A stretch of DNA of 64,000 bases, taken from the NCBI RefSeq assembly GCF_023006505.1, contig NZ_JALBGV010000025.1, positions 1 through 64,000 on the forward strand, written 5' to 3'. Every line of letters starts with the position of its first letter. Positions within the stretch are counted from its first letter, which is position 1. The position numbers and the translations under genes were made by a program. Positions 18,831-27,910 of this stretch are shown piece by piece. The notes under the pieces are model-generated. The model worked only from the letters and a program-made list of their open reading frames with translations, was not told the DNA's origin and did not search any database. The DNA is from Neorhizobium sp. SHOUNA12A (lineage in GTDB: Bacteria; Pseudomonadota; Alphaproteobacteria; Rhizobiales; Rhizobiaceae).

Positions 18831-19068
18831 TATCTCGCAAATCGCCCGTAAAATTCTCCTCCCACGCCCCAAAATCCCGATTATGGCCGGATTGTGATTT
18901 TGCAAACCCCCCGTTTGCCGACGTTGGCATTCTGTCCATGTAGTGAGGGTTAATGGTTTCTTTGTCGTCGCGGCCCCCCAAAGGGAAACAGTTTTGCCTT
19001 CTTCCCGGCCTCGATTGACTAAGACGACCCAACCGATAGAGTTTTGGCAGAACCACAGGAGGGACCTC

Positions 19069-20115
19069 ATGTTCAAATTTGCCCCGGGATTGGGCTGGCG
19101 GCTAGGTGCGCGTTTGGGCGCCGTCGCTCTCGGTCTGTCCTTGACGGCCGGCATCGTGGCACCGGCTTTTGCCGACAGCCAGCTTCTCAACGTCTCCTAC
19201 GATCCGACCCGCGAGCTCTACAAGGATTTCAACGTCGCCTTCGCCAAATACTGGAGGGCTCAAGGCGGCGAGGATGTGACAATCCGCCAGTCGCACGGCG
19301 GTTCCGGCGCGCAGGCCCGTTCCGTCATCGACGGCCTTGAGGCCGACGTCGTGACGCTGGCGCTCGAAAGCGACATCAACGCAATCGAAAAGTCCGGCAA
19401 GATCAAGGCCGGCTGGCGGGACCGTCTGCCGAACCATGCATCGCCCTACACGTCGACGATCGTCTTCCTCGTCCGCAAGGGCAATCCGAAGGGGATCAAG
19501 AACTGGGGCGATCTGGTGAAGGGCGACGTTTCGATCGTCACGCCCAACCCGAAGACCTCGGGCGGCGCCCGCTGGAACTATCTCGCCGCCTGGGCCTGGG
19601 CCAACGAGGAATACAAAGGCGATCAGGCCAAGATCAAGGCTTACGTCGGCGAGCTTTACAAGCGCGCTCCGGTTCTCGACACCGGCGCCCGCGGCTCGAC
19701 GGTCACCTTCGCGCAACGCCAGATTGGCGACGTGCTGCTTGCCTGGGAAAACGAGGCGTATCTCGCCGGCGAGGAATTCGGCAAGGATGCCTTCGAGATC
19801 GTCGTTCCGCCGATCTCGATCCTCGCAGAGCCACCGGTCGCGGTTGTCGACGCCACGGTCGATTCCAAGGGTACTCGCAAGCAGGCGGAGGCCTATCTGC
19901 AGTATCTCTACTCCGACGAGGGCCAGAACATCGCGGCGAAGCACTTCTATCGTCCTTCGAAGCCTGATGTGGTAAAGCCGGAATTGTTGAAGGCGCTGCC
20001 GAACATCAAGCTCGTCACCATCGACGATCCGATCTTCGGCGGTTGGAAGAAGGCGCAGCCCGAACATTTCGGTGACGGCGGCATTTTCGACCAGATCTAC
20101 AAGCCCGGTAAGTAA
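19069..20115 (+). CDS. sbp: Sulfate ABC transporter, periplasmic substrate-binding protein
   Basis: A 348-residue secreted protein with a signal peptide cleaved after AFA (residue 35). The mature start [17 protein letters not shown] and the motifs [45 protein letters not shown] and KHFYRP are conserved in sulfate/thiosulfate-binding proteins. AGGAGG (19057-19062) marks the ATG. It delivers sulfate to CysTWA, encoded immediately downstream (13-base gap). Whether it prefers sulfate or thiosulfate (Sbp versus CysP) cannot be settled from sequence. Confidence 0.95.
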   Translation: MFKFAPGLGWRLGARLGAVALGLSLTAGIVAPAFADSQLLNVSYDPTRELYKDFNVAFAKYWRAQGGEDVTIRQSHGGSGAQARSVIDGLEADVVTLALESDINAIEKSGKIKAGWRDRLPNHASPYTSTIVFLVRKGNPKGIKNWGDLVKGDVSIVTPNPKTSGGARWNYLAAWAWANEEYKGDQAKIKAYVGELYKRAPVLDTGARGSTVTFAQRQIGDVLLAWENEAYLAGEEFGKDAFEIVVPPISILAEPPVAVVDATVDSKGTRKQAEAYLQYLYSDEGQNIAAKHFYRPSKPDVVKPELLKALPNIKLVTIDDPIFGGWKKAQPEHFGDGGIFDQIYKPGK

Positions 20116-20128
20116 GTCGGAATATTCC

Positions 20129-20986
20129 ATGATCCATAACGCCACTGCCTCACCGGCAAAGTGGCGACTGAAACGGCCGAGCATCATCCCGGGTTTCGGG
20201 TTGACGCTCGGCTTTTCGCTCGCCTACCTGTCGCTGATCATTCTCATCCCCGTTGCTGGCCTGCTCTGGCGTACCGCCGGGCTTGGCTGGAGCGGGTTTT
20301 TCGCTGTTCTGACCGACCGGCGCACGCTGGACGCACTTTATATATCCTTCGGCACGGCCTTCGTGGCCGCGCTGCTCAACGTCGTCTTCGGCACCGTCGT
20401 CGCCTGGGTGCTGACCCGTTACAATTTCCCCGGTCGCCGGCTGATCGATGCGATCGTCGACCTGCCGTTCGCACTGCCGACGGCGGTCGCCGGTATTGCG
20501 CTCGCGGCGCTCTATGCACCGAACGGCTGGGTGGGATCGCTGTTCATGCCGTTCCGCATCGCTTTCACGCCGCTCGGCATCATCGTGGCACTGGTCTTCA
20601 TCGGGCTTCCCTTCGTGGTGCGCACAGTGCAGCCGGTCATGGAAGAGCTGGACCGCGAGGTGGAGGAAGCCGCAGCCACCCTCGGCGCCAATCGCTTCCA
20701 GACGATTTCGAAGGTGATCCTGCCGGGGCTGACGCCGGCGATCCTGACCGGTTTTGCGCTCGCCTTCGCCAGAGGCGTCGGCGAATATGGTTCGGTCATC
20801 TTCATTGCCGGCAACATCCCTTACGTCTCGGAGATCGCGCCGCTGCTGATCGTCATCAGGCTGGAGGAGTTCAACTATGCGGGTGCGACAGCGATCGCCA
20901 CCATCATGCTGACCATCTCCTTCGTGATGCTCTTCGTTATCAACCTCATCCAGGCCTGGAACCGCAGGAGATACGGCAATGTCTGA
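20129..20986 (+). CDS. cysT: Sulfate ABC transporter permease CysT (CysU)
   Basis: A 285-residue inner-membrane permease with about six spans. It has the permease EAA loop (EEAAATLGANRFQTISKVILPGLTPAILTGFALAFARGVGEYGSVIF region) that contacts the CysA ATPase. The N-terminal FGLTLGFSLAYLSLIILIPVAGLLW is typical of CysT. It overlaps cysW by 8 bases, so the two permeases are co-translated. The ATG at 20129 follows the sbp stop closely; a longer frame from 20072 lies inside sbp and is rejected. Confidence 0.95.
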   Translation: MIHNATASPAKWRLKRPSIIPGFGLTLGFSLAYLSLIILIPVAGLLWRTAGLGWSGFFAVLTDRRTLDALYISFGTAFVAALLNVVFGTVVAWVLTRYNFPGRRLIDAIVDLPFALPTAVAGIALAALYAPNGWVGSLFMPFRIAFTPLGIIVALVFIGLPFVVRTVQPVMEELDREVEEAAATLGANRFQTISKVILPGLTPAILTGFALAFARGVGEYGSVIFIAGNIPYVSEIAPLLIVIRLEEFNYAGATAIATIMLTISFVMLFVINLIQAWNRRRYGNV

Positions 20987-21857
20987 AGTCTCCCGCGCAG
21001 TGCTCGGCAACCCGCCGCGATTCCGGAGCCCCGCCGACGAGCGGCCGCTCGCAAAGTTCCTGCTGATCGGGCTGGCGCTGGTTTTCCTCGCCTTCTTCCT
21101 GCTCCTGCCGCTGGTATCCGTTTTCGTCGAAGCCTTCCGCAAGGGTTGGGTGGAATATTACGAGGCCCTGATAGAGCCCGATGCCGCCGCGGCGATCCGC
21201 CTGACGCTTCTGGTGGCTGTGATTTCCGTTCCGCTCAATCTCGTCTTCGGGCTCTGCGCCGCCTGGGCGATCGCCAAGTTCGAGTTCAAGGGCAAATCCT
21301 TCCTGATCACCCTGATCGATCTGCCGTTCTCGATCTCGCCGGTCATCTCCGGCCTGGTCTACGTGCTGCTCTTCGGCTCCAACAGTCTGCTCGGCCCGAT
21401 CCTCAAGAGCCACGGCATCACCATCCTGTTTGCCGTGCCGGGCATCGTGCTTGCCACCGTCTTCGTCACCTTTCCGTTCGTCGCGCGCGAACTGATCCCG
21501 CTGATGGAAGACCAGGGCACCGGCGACGAGGAGGCGGCTCTGTCGCTCGGCGCGTCCGGCTGGCAGACCTTCTGGTACGTGACGCTGCCGAACATCAAGT
21601 GGGGCCTGCTTTACGGCGTGCTCCTCTGCAACGCCCGCGCCATGGGTGAGTTCGGCGCCGTCTCGGTGGTTTCGGGCCATATCCGCGGTCTCACCAACAC
21701 CATGCCGCTGCATGTGGAGATACTCTATAATGAGTATAACTTCGTCGCGGCCTTCGCGGTGGCGTCGCTGCTGGCATTGCTGGCGCTCGTCACCCTTGCA
21801 TTGAAAACCCTTCTCGAACTTCGGTTCGGTGCCGGCGCTGCCGGCGGCAGGCATTGA
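20979..21857 (+). CDS. cysW: Sulfate ABC transporter permease CysW
   Basis: A 292-residue permease with about six spans, pairing with CysT. Recognisable are LLLPLVSVFVEAFRKGW, the spans around FGLCAAWAIAKFEFKGKSFLITLIDLPFSISPVISGLVYVLLFG, and the EAA loop EEAALSLGASGWQTFWYVTLPNIKWGLLYGVLLCNARAMGEFGAVSVVSG. This set is diagnostic of CysW. It sits between cysT and cysA in the standard order. Confidence 0.95.
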   Translation: MSEVSRAVLGNPPRFRSPADERPLAKFLLIGLALVFLAFFLLLPLVSVFVEAFRKGWVEYYEALIEPDAAAAIRLTLLVAVISVPLNLVFGLCAAWAIAKFEFKGKSFLITLIDLPFSISPVISGLVYVLLFGSNSLLGPILKSHGITILFAVPGIVLATVFVTFPFVARELIPLMEDQGTGDEEAALSLGASGWQTFWYVTLPNIKWGLLYGVLLCNARAMGEFGAVSVVSGHIRGLTNTMPLHVEILYNEYNFVAAFAVASLLALLALVTLALKTLLELRFGAGAAGGRH

Positions 21858-21872
21858 AAGGTCTGAGGCTAG

Positions 21873-22910
21873 ATGGAAGTCACCATCAACAATATCCGCA
21901 AGGAATTCGAACGTTTCCCGGCGCTGAACGACGTGTCGCTGAAGATCGCCTCCGGCGAACTGATCGCGCTGCTCGGTCCGTCGGGTTCCGGCAAGACGAC
22001 GCTGCTGCGGCTGATCGCCGGCCTCGATTTCCCGACATCGGGCAAGATCTTCTTCGGTGATCAGGACGCCTCGCACCATTCGGTGCAGGAGCGCAATGTC
22101 GGTTTCGTCTTTCAGCATTATGCGCTGTTCCGGCATATGACCGTCGCCGAGAATATCGGCTTCGGCCTCAAGGTCCGCCCGGCTGCCAGCCGCCCGCCGA
22201 AGACGGAAATCCGCCGCCGGGTCTCCGAACTCCTGGACATGGTCCAGCTCGGCGGGCTCGAGAAGCGGTATCCGAACCAGCTGTCCGGCGGCCAGCGCCA
22301 GCGCGTCGCACTTGCCCGCGCCATGGCGATCGAGCCCCGCATCCTGCTGCTCGACGAACCGTTTGGCGCGCTCGACGCCAAAGTCAGGAAGGAACTCCGC
22401 CGCTGGCTGCGGGAATTCCACGACCGCACCGGCCACACCACCGTCTTCGTCACCCATGACCAGGAAGAGGCGCTGGAACTCGCCGACCGCGTCGTGGTCA
22501 TGAGCCAGGGCAAGATCGAGCAGGTCGGCTCGGCCGACGACGTTTATGACCGGCCCGGCTCGCCCTTCGTCTTCTCCTTCATCGGCGAGTCCTCGCAGCT
22601 CCCGGTCGAGGTCAGGGATGGCACCATGCTTTTCCAGGGCCAGCCGATCGGCATTGCGGAAACCGGCAGCGGGGCAGGGGAACTGTTCTTCCGGCCGGAG
22701 GACGTGACGCTCGTCGACGCGCCGGACGCGCTGTTCGGCAAGGTCACCGCCTGTCGCCGCCTTGCCGGCACCCGCATCGCCGAAATCGACATCGCCAATG
22801 ACGGCCACGCGCCTTATCACGTCGAGGTCGAAGTGCCGCTGCATGCGCCGATCGAACTCGGCAGCGAAACGCGTTTCCGCCCGACCCGTTGGAAGGTTTT
22901 CCGCAAATAA
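21873..22910 (+). CDS. cysA: Sulfate ABC transporter ATP-binding protein CysA
   Basis: A 345-residue ATPase that energises sulfate import. Walker [10 protein letters not shown] (about residues 35-43), signature [14 protein letters not shown], Walker [17 protein letters not shown] and the H-loop [15 protein letters not shown] are all intact. The C-terminal ~100 residues form the regulatory TOBE-like domain ([18 protein letters not shown] ... [14 protein letters not shown]). It is the last gene of sbp-cysT-cysW-cysA and is convergent with the broken ClC gene. Confidence 0.96.
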   Translation: MEVTINNIRKEFERFPALNDVSLKIASGELIALLGPSGSGKTTLLRLIAGLDFPTSGKIFFGDQDASHHSVQERNVGFVFQHYALFRHMTVAENIGFGLKVRPAASRPPKTEIRRRVSELLDMVQLGGLEKRYPNQLSGGQRQRVALARAMAIEPRILLLDEPFGALDAKVRKELRRWLREFHDRTGHTTVFVTHDQEEALELADRVVVMSQGKIEQVGSADDVYDRPGSPFVFSFIGESSQLPVEVRDGTMLFQGQPIGIAETGSGAGELFFRPEDVTLVDAPDALFGKVTACRRLAGTRIAEIDIANDGHAPYHVEVEVPLHAPIELGSETRFRPTRWKVFRK

Positions 22911-22920
22911 GGTCTAAGGT

Positions 22921-24265
22921 CTAGCTTGCCGTGCGCTCCTCCGCGCGTCTCGCGCGGATGCTGGCGGCGATGAAGGCGCGCGACAGGCCGTGATAAAGTG
23001 GTTCCGGCGAAAGCATGCGCGAGGTGATGTAGCCGAGCATCGACGCCGCCATGATCGGGATGACGGCCTGATGGTTGCCGGTCATCTCGATGATGATCAC
23101 GAAGGCCGTCATCGGCGCCTGCACAACGCCGGCGAAGTAACCCGCCATGCCGAGCAGGGCCGAAAGGGCGACACTGGCCCCGAGGAGCGTTCCGAGTGTT
23201 GCGCCCAACCCGACTCCGACCGATAACGATGGCGCGAAAATACCGCCCGGAATGCCTGAAATCATCGATAGGAAGGTCGCCGCGAGCTTCTCGATGAAAA
23301 ACACCGGCGAGATCGTCTGGCCTTCCAGCATCGATTTTGCCTGATCGTAGCCGGTTCCGAAAGTCTGCCCGCCGGAGACAAGACCGATCGCGGCGACGGC
23401 CAGCCCGCACGCGGCGGCGAGGCCGACAAGCCGCTTTAACGGATCGGGGTGCGCCCAGCGGCGGATGCGGCGCGACGCACGGATCGCAGCGGCGCTGAAG
23501 CCGGCCCCGAGCGCTCCACCGCAGACGCCGCAGACGATTACCATCGCCCAATCGAGGCGCGACGCCGCCATGACGGAGGTCTCACCAAAATAGGTATAAC
23601 TGCCGACCAGTCCGAGCGCCGCAAGGCCCGATACGATAACTGCGGTCAGGACCAGGCCGTTCGAGCGCGATTCATAGGTGCGGCTCATCTCCTCGATCGC
23701 AAAGACGATGCCAGCGAGCGGCGTGTTGAAGGCCGCGGCGATACCGGCGGCCGAACCGGCGAGAATAAGGCCCCGGGGCCTGCGCCATTCCGCCGAAACG
23801 GGCGGCAGCGAGCATGATCGAGGCACCCACCTGAACCGTCGGCCCTTCGCGCCCTATCGAAGCACCGGACAACAGCCCAACGACGGTCAGCACGATCTTG
23901 CCGACGCCAAGCTTCAGCGATAGCAGTCCGAGCCTGTCCGCATCGTCATGGAGATGCCGCGCGGCGATTGCCTGCGGGATACCGCTTCCCTGAGAGTTCG
24001 GAAACACGCGGATCGCCAGCCAGGCGCAGAGGGTAAAGCCGGCGGGTGTCAGAACAATTGGCAGCAGCAAACCGTAGGTCCCGGTTCCGGTCAGGATATC
24101 GAAAAGCCGATGGGCTTCGTCCGCGGCCCGGGCGAAGCCGACGCTGACGACACCGATCGCGATCGCGCCGATCCAGAAAACGATCCGGGGCTTCCAGACG
24201 CGCCAGGAGCCGCGCATGACGCGGGAGCGGCGGAACATCCTGGACCTTCGATTGGGGGTAGTCAT
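22921..24265 (-). pseudogene. ClC-family chloride channel/antiporter gene with a -1/+1 frameshift
   Basis: Two adjacent minus-strand frames together give one ClC protein. The first (24265 down to about 23780) carries GSGIPQAI and the gating-glutamate motif GREGPTVQVGASIM. The second (to 22921) continues with RGLILAGSAAGIAAAFNTPLAGIVFAIEE and GGIFAPSLSVGVGLG. The join falls in CCCCGGGG (23771-23778): removing one base restores ...GGMAQA-RGLILAG..., the expected family sequence. ClC proteins move chloride, often in exchange for protons. Everything else reads well and codon use is normal, so this is either a recent inactivation, a phase-variable homopolymer or a sequencing error. The final C-terminus (SIRARRAEERTAS) reaches a TAG stop. 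Confidence 0.85.
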
Positions 24266-24416
24266 GGAGGGAAGACCTATATTCGCATTCGCTTATTCGC
24301 TTTGGCGGCGATAATTTCAAACCCGTTACACCGAATACGATGTAATCTTTCAACTAAACACCGTCGGGATTGCATTTATTGCGTGACGTTTTTACCTTAA
24401 TCACGAAAAGTTTTTC

Positions 24417-24462
24417 AAAATTGATATGCGTCAATTTTTGATTTGCAATGAACGGGTATGAA
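24417..24462 (+). promoter_or_regulatory. FNR/FixK-type class II promoter of lpiA-atvA
   Basis: TTGATATGCGTCAA (24421-24434) is an FNR/FixK box of the TTGA-N6-TCAA type, set in longer AAAATTGA/TCAATTTT arms (24417-24438). A -10-like TATGAA follows at 24457-24462. The implied start near 24469 puts the box centre at -41.5, exactly the class II activation position. The lpiA ATG is 54 bases further on. The region 24266-24416 shows nothing else. Confidence 0.7.
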
Positions 24463-24522
24463 CCTCACGGGCGCAGGCCCTGACGAACGCTGGCGTAAAG
24501 TTCTTTCTGTGACGGGTAACCT

Positions 24523-25842
24523 ATGGCAGATTTTGCCCAACTCGACGACACCTCCGAGCCGGTTTCCGGTTCGCCGGCAAAGCATTCTGCTCAAACTGCC
24601 GTGTCGATGGGAAGGGTACTGATTGACCGCCTTACCCCAGATACCGGCGTTCTCCTGGCATTCGGTCTGGCCCTGCTTGTGGTTTCGCTGGGCGTCAATC
24701 TTTTCCTGGAGGAAAGCCTGGCGAGGCTCGGCTGGAGCCTGCTTCTGTCGAACAGCGATATTCATGCGCCGACCGGTCTGGCGCTGACGCTGCTGATCGG
24801 CACATTCGCCACCAACCGGCTGCGGCGCCCGCGACGCTGCCGCAAGCCGCCGGCGAACGACGATATGGACCGCGCCATCGAAATCCTCGCCACCCAGCCG
24901 AATGCCAGTGCCGGCCTGGTGCGCCTCGGCGACAAGAAGATCCTGTTTTCCGAGTGCGGCAAGGCTTTCATCATGTACGCCCAGCAGGGCCGTTCCTGGG
25001 TGGCCTTGTTCGATCCTGTCGGCTGTCGCAAGGCCTGGTCCGGCCTGACGCTGAAATTCATGGAACATGCCCGCCAGGCGGGCTGCCGCGCTGTTTTCTA
25101 CCAGGTCTCCCCGGATTTCCTGCCGGTCACCGTCGAAGCCGGGTTGAGGCCCTACAAACTCGGCGAACAGGCGGTCGTCGATCTGACGAAATTCGATCTC
25201 AAGGGCGGCGCCTGGCTGAAGCTGCGCCGGTCCATCAACCGTGCCGAACGCGACGGCCTGCAATTCTCCATGCTGCAGCCGCAGGAGGTGCCGGCTGTCC
25301 TCGATGAGTTGCTTGCCGTTTCCAGTACCTGGCTCGAAGCCCAGAACGCTGCCGAAAAAGGATTTTCGCTCGGCACGTTCCAGCCGCGATATGTTGCGGC
25401 CGGGCCGGTCGCGGTCATCCGCCTCGAAGGCCGCATCGTCGCCTTCGCCAATATCCTTTCGGTCGCGTCCGACGGCGACGCCTTCATCGACCTGATGCGG
25501 CATATTCCCGATACCCATCGCGGCATGATGGACCTGCTCTTCGTGCGCATCATGGAGCACATGAAGGCGCAAGGGTTCCGTACGCTCAATCTCGGCATGG
25601 CGCCGCTTGCCGGTCTCTCGACCCACAACAAGGCGCCGCTCTGGAACCATGTGGGCGAACGGATATTCAGGAGCGGCGAGCGTTTCTATAATTTTCAGGG
25701 CGTGCTGGCATTCAAGGCCAAGTTCGATCCGGAATGGCAGCCGCGGTATCTGGTCGTCTCCGGCCGCGGCATGCCGGTCGTTTCGATGCTCGACATTACC
25801 ATGTTGATCGGTGGCGGGCTGAAGGGCATCCTTCGCAAATGA
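24523..25842 (+). CDS. lpiA: Lysyl-phosphatidylglycerol synthase domain protein (LpiA/MprF, lacking the flippase part)
   Basis: LpiA transfers lysine from lysyl-tRNA to phosphatidylglycerol, lowering the negative charge of the membrane and helping acid and peptide resistance. The 439 residues correspond to only the C-terminal catalytic DUF2156 half of MprF/LpiA (usual length above 800): DMDRAIEILATQPNASAGLVRLGDKKILFSE, GRSWVALFDPVG, LRRSINRAERDGL and HRGMMDLLFVRIMEH are the dual GNAT-like folds. Only two membrane spans precede it (about 40-60 and 82-102), so the N-terminal multi-span flippase is missing. Its stop overlaps the atvA start (ATGA). No remnant of the missing half is visible upstream. 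Confidence 0.85.
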   Translation: MADFAQLDDTSEPVSGSPAKHSAQTAVSMGRVLIDRLTPDTGVLLAFGLALLVVSLGVNLFLEESLARLGWSLLLSNSDIHAPTGLALTLLIGTFATNRLRRPRRCRKPPANDDMDRAIEILATQPNASAGLVRLGDKKILFSECGKAFIMYAQQGRSWVALFDPVGCRKAWSGLTLKFMEHARQAGCRAVFYQVSPDFLPVTVEAGLRPYKLGEQAVVDLTKFDLKGGAWLKLRRSINRAERDGLQFSMLQPQEVPAVLDELLAVSSTWLEAQNAAEKGFSLGTFQPRYVAAGPVAVIRLEGRIVAFANILSVASDGDAFIDLMRHIPDTHRGMMDLLFVRIMEHMKAQGFRTLNLGMAPLAGLSTHNKAPLWNHVGERIFRSGERFYNFQGVLAFKAKFDPEWQPRYLVVSGRGMPVVSMLDITMLIGGGLKGILRK

Positions 25843-27197
25843 GGCTTCTGCCGATTGTTTTTGCCGGTATCACGCTGGCCGCTGCCATCTTCAATATCGT
25901 CTCCGAGCCGGCCCTGAAGACCAAGAGCCTTCCGACGGACCGGATCTCCTTCCCCGAAGGCAAGGCGACCGGCGTCGTGGTGCTGCTTTCGGATGGCGAG
26001 GGCTGGACGGATCGCGAAGAGCAGGTTTCCGAGGTGCTGACCGCGCATGGTGCGCTGGTGGTCGGCGTGGATATTCGCAGATATTATGCGGCGCTCGAAG
26101 AAGAGCGGGACGACTGCCTGTACCTGGTCTCCGATATCGAGACCCTGTCGCATCAGCTGCACCGTTCGGCCGACATTGCCAACTATCACCCGCCGGTCGT
26201 GGCGGGGATCGGTGCCGGCGCGACGCTGGCGCTCGCGATCGCCGCCCAGACACCGGATTCGACGATCGCCGAGACCCTCGCCATCGATCCCCAGACCACC
26301 ATCCCGCTATCGACCATTCTCTGCACGCCGGCCCCCAAGACGCCCGTTCCCGGCGGCACGGTCTACGGCCTGACGGAAGGCGACCTCCCCAATCCGATCC
26401 GTGTCGTCTTCAGTCCGTCAGCCGACGCGGCAGGTCGCATCCATGCCGAAGAACTAAAGGAGATCCATCCCGCGATCGAGTTCCGCGAAACGGCTGAGGG
26501 CGCGGATGTCGCCTTGCTGGAGAATATATCGGCCATCGCCCGGAGGCTCGCCCATTCCGCTTCGCCGCTCAATCTGCCGATCGTGCCGATCCACGCGACG
26601 CCGAAGCACAACACGATGGCGATCATCTATTCCGGCGACGGCGGCTGGCGCGATATCGACCAGCAGCTCGGCGCCTATCTGAAGGAAGAGGGCATCCCGG
26701 TCGTCGGCGTCGATGCGCTGCGTTATTTCTGGAGCGAGCGGACGCCGGAACAGACCGCCGCCGATCTTTCGCGGATCATGACCTCCTACCGAAAGCGGTG
26801 GAACGTCGATAATGTCCTGCTGATCGGATATTCCTTCGGTGCCAATGTCCTGCCGGCCACCTATCGGCTTCTGCCGGAGGCCGACAAGCGGGTGATTACG
26901 CTTGTTTCGCTTCTGGCGCTGTCGCATCACGCGGATTTCGAGATCGACGTGGGCGGCTGGCTCGGTATGCGCGGCACCGGCCACGGTGATCCTGTCGACG
27001 ACCTGCGCAAGGTCGAGCCCTCCAAGATCCAGTGCATCTATGGGCTGAAGGAAAAGGACAGCGGCTGCCCTGCCGTCAGGGAAATCCAAGGCGCCCAGGT
27101 GCTCGCCCGCGAAGGAGGCCACCATTTCGACGGCGACTACCGCGCCCTCAACCGCCTGATCGTCGACAGGGCCGTGGCGCTGATGGCCGTCAACTGA
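25839..27197 (+). CDS. atvA: Lysyl-phosphatidylglycerol hydrolase-like protein AtvA/AcvB
   Basis: A 452-residue periplasmic protein that is the usual partner of LpiA. AcvB of Agrobacterium is known to hydrolyse lysyl-phosphatidylglycerol and to support virulence; AtvA of Rhizobium is needed for acid tolerance. An N-terminal export signal (MRLLPIVFAGITLAAAIFNIV) is followed by two alpha/beta halves. The C-terminal VirJ-like half holds GDGGWRDIDQQLGAYLKEEG and the nucleophile motif GYSFGAN. The second half of the active site likely includes the terminal REGGHHFDGDY. The ATG overlaps the lpiA stop, so the synthase and hydrolase are produced in a coupled ratio. Confidence 0.9.
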   Translation: MRLLPIVFAGITLAAAIFNIVSEPALKTKSLPTDRISFPEGKATGVVVLLSDGEGWTDREEQVSEVLTAHGALVVGVDIRRYYAALEEERDDCLYLVSDIETLSHQLHRSADIANYHPPVVAGIGAGATLALAIAAQTPDSTIAETLAIDPQTTIPLSTILCTPAPKTPVPGGTVYGLTEGDLPNPIRVVFSPSADAAGRIHAEELKEIHPAIEFRETAEGADVALLENISAIARRLAHSASPLNLPIVPIHATPKHNTMAIIYSGDGGWRDIDQQLGAYLKEEGIPVVGVDALRYFWSERTPEQTAADLSRIMTSYRKRWNVDNVLLIGYSFGANVLPATYRLLPEADKRVITLVSLLALSHHADFEIDVGGWLGMRGTGHGDPVDDLRKVEPSKIQCIYGLKEKDSGCPAVREIQGAQVLAREGGHHFDGDYRALNRLIVDRAVALMAVN

Positions 27198-27305
27198 CGT
27201 TCGATCGCGGGGCTGACGTTCAAGAGACGGTGGTAGCTGGCGGCAGGTGGATCCGGTTCTTGTAGGCTGGTTTCGTCGCATCATTTTTAGTATTATCGAT
27301 CAATC

Positions 27306-27539
27306 ATGGCTGTGGAGGCTGACTTGCAGACCGTTGTTGAGTTGCCAGAAGCTGAAGTCGAGGCACTGGACCGTCTGGCGCAGAAGGAAAACATATCTCG
27401 GTCTGTTCTGATCGAGCGTGCTGTGCGCGATTTTCTGCAAAAAAGTGACAAGCAAAAGAGAGCTGAAGCTTTTGGCCTGTGGGGTGATCGCGCCGTGGAC
27501 GGCTTGGATTTTCAACGAAAAGTCCGCGGTGAATGGTGA
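27306..27539 (+). CDS. Ribbon-helix-helix antitoxin (VapB-like)
   Basis: A 77-residue antitoxin of the CopG/RHH type: TVVELPEAEVEALDRLAQKENISRSVLIERAVRDFLQ, followed by a basic/acidic tail (KSDKQKRAEAFGLWGDRAVDGLDFQRKVRGEW) that would wrap the toxin. It overlaps the PIN-toxin gene by 7 bases. Its start could also be a TTG 18 bases downstream, preceded by GGAGG; the shorter form still contains the whole RHH domain. Confidence 0.88.
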   Translation: MAVEADLQTVVELPEAEVEALDRLAQKENISRSVLIERAVRDFLQKSDKQKRAEAFGLWGDRAVDGLDFQRKVRGEW

Positions 27540-27910
27540 GCGATAGCGCCCTTCTCGATACGAATATTATTGTCGATTATCTGAACTCCGTACCCGAAGG
27601 GCGTGAGGAATTTGAACGATACGGAAATCCATGCATCAGCATTGTGACGTGGATGGAGGTGCTCGTCGGCGTGCCTCCACATCTTGCTGCGGCAACCCGA
27701 GAATTCCTGAATGCTCTGAATATCATCGCGCTCGACGATGCGGTTGCCGAGCGGGCTGTGGCTCTTCGCCAGAGGCATAAGATGAAGCTACCCGATGCGA
27801 TCATCTGGGCGAGCGCGGATATTCATTCAATGCTGCTCGTCACAAGGAACACGAAGGACTTTCCTGCAAATCTGCCGGGAATTCGCGTACCTTACGTTCT
27901 GCGCCACTGA
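27533..27910 (+). CDS. vapC: PIN-domain ribonuclease toxin (VapC-like)
   Basis: A 125-residue PIN-domain protein. VapC toxins cleave specific tRNAs or rRNA with a metal ion held by acidic residues. Visible are the first Asp in SALLDTNIIVDYLN, a Glu in TWMEVLVG, and the later acidic pair in KLPDAIIWASADIHSMLLVTRNTKDF. All four conserved acidic positions appear present, so it should be active. The overlapping upstream antitoxin confirms the pairing. Its stop abuts the convergent betA stop without a gap. Confidence 0.92.
   Translation: MVSDSALLDTNIIVDYLNSVPEGREEFERYGNPCISIVTWMEVLVGVPPHLAAATREFLNALNIIALDDAVAERAVALRQRHKMKLPDAIIWASADIHSMLLVTRNTKDFPANLPGIRVPYVLRH

Noticed and set aside
18943-19068. 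42-residue extension of the sulfate-binding protein
   Set aside because: It precedes the strong ribosome site and signal peptide and has no family similarity.
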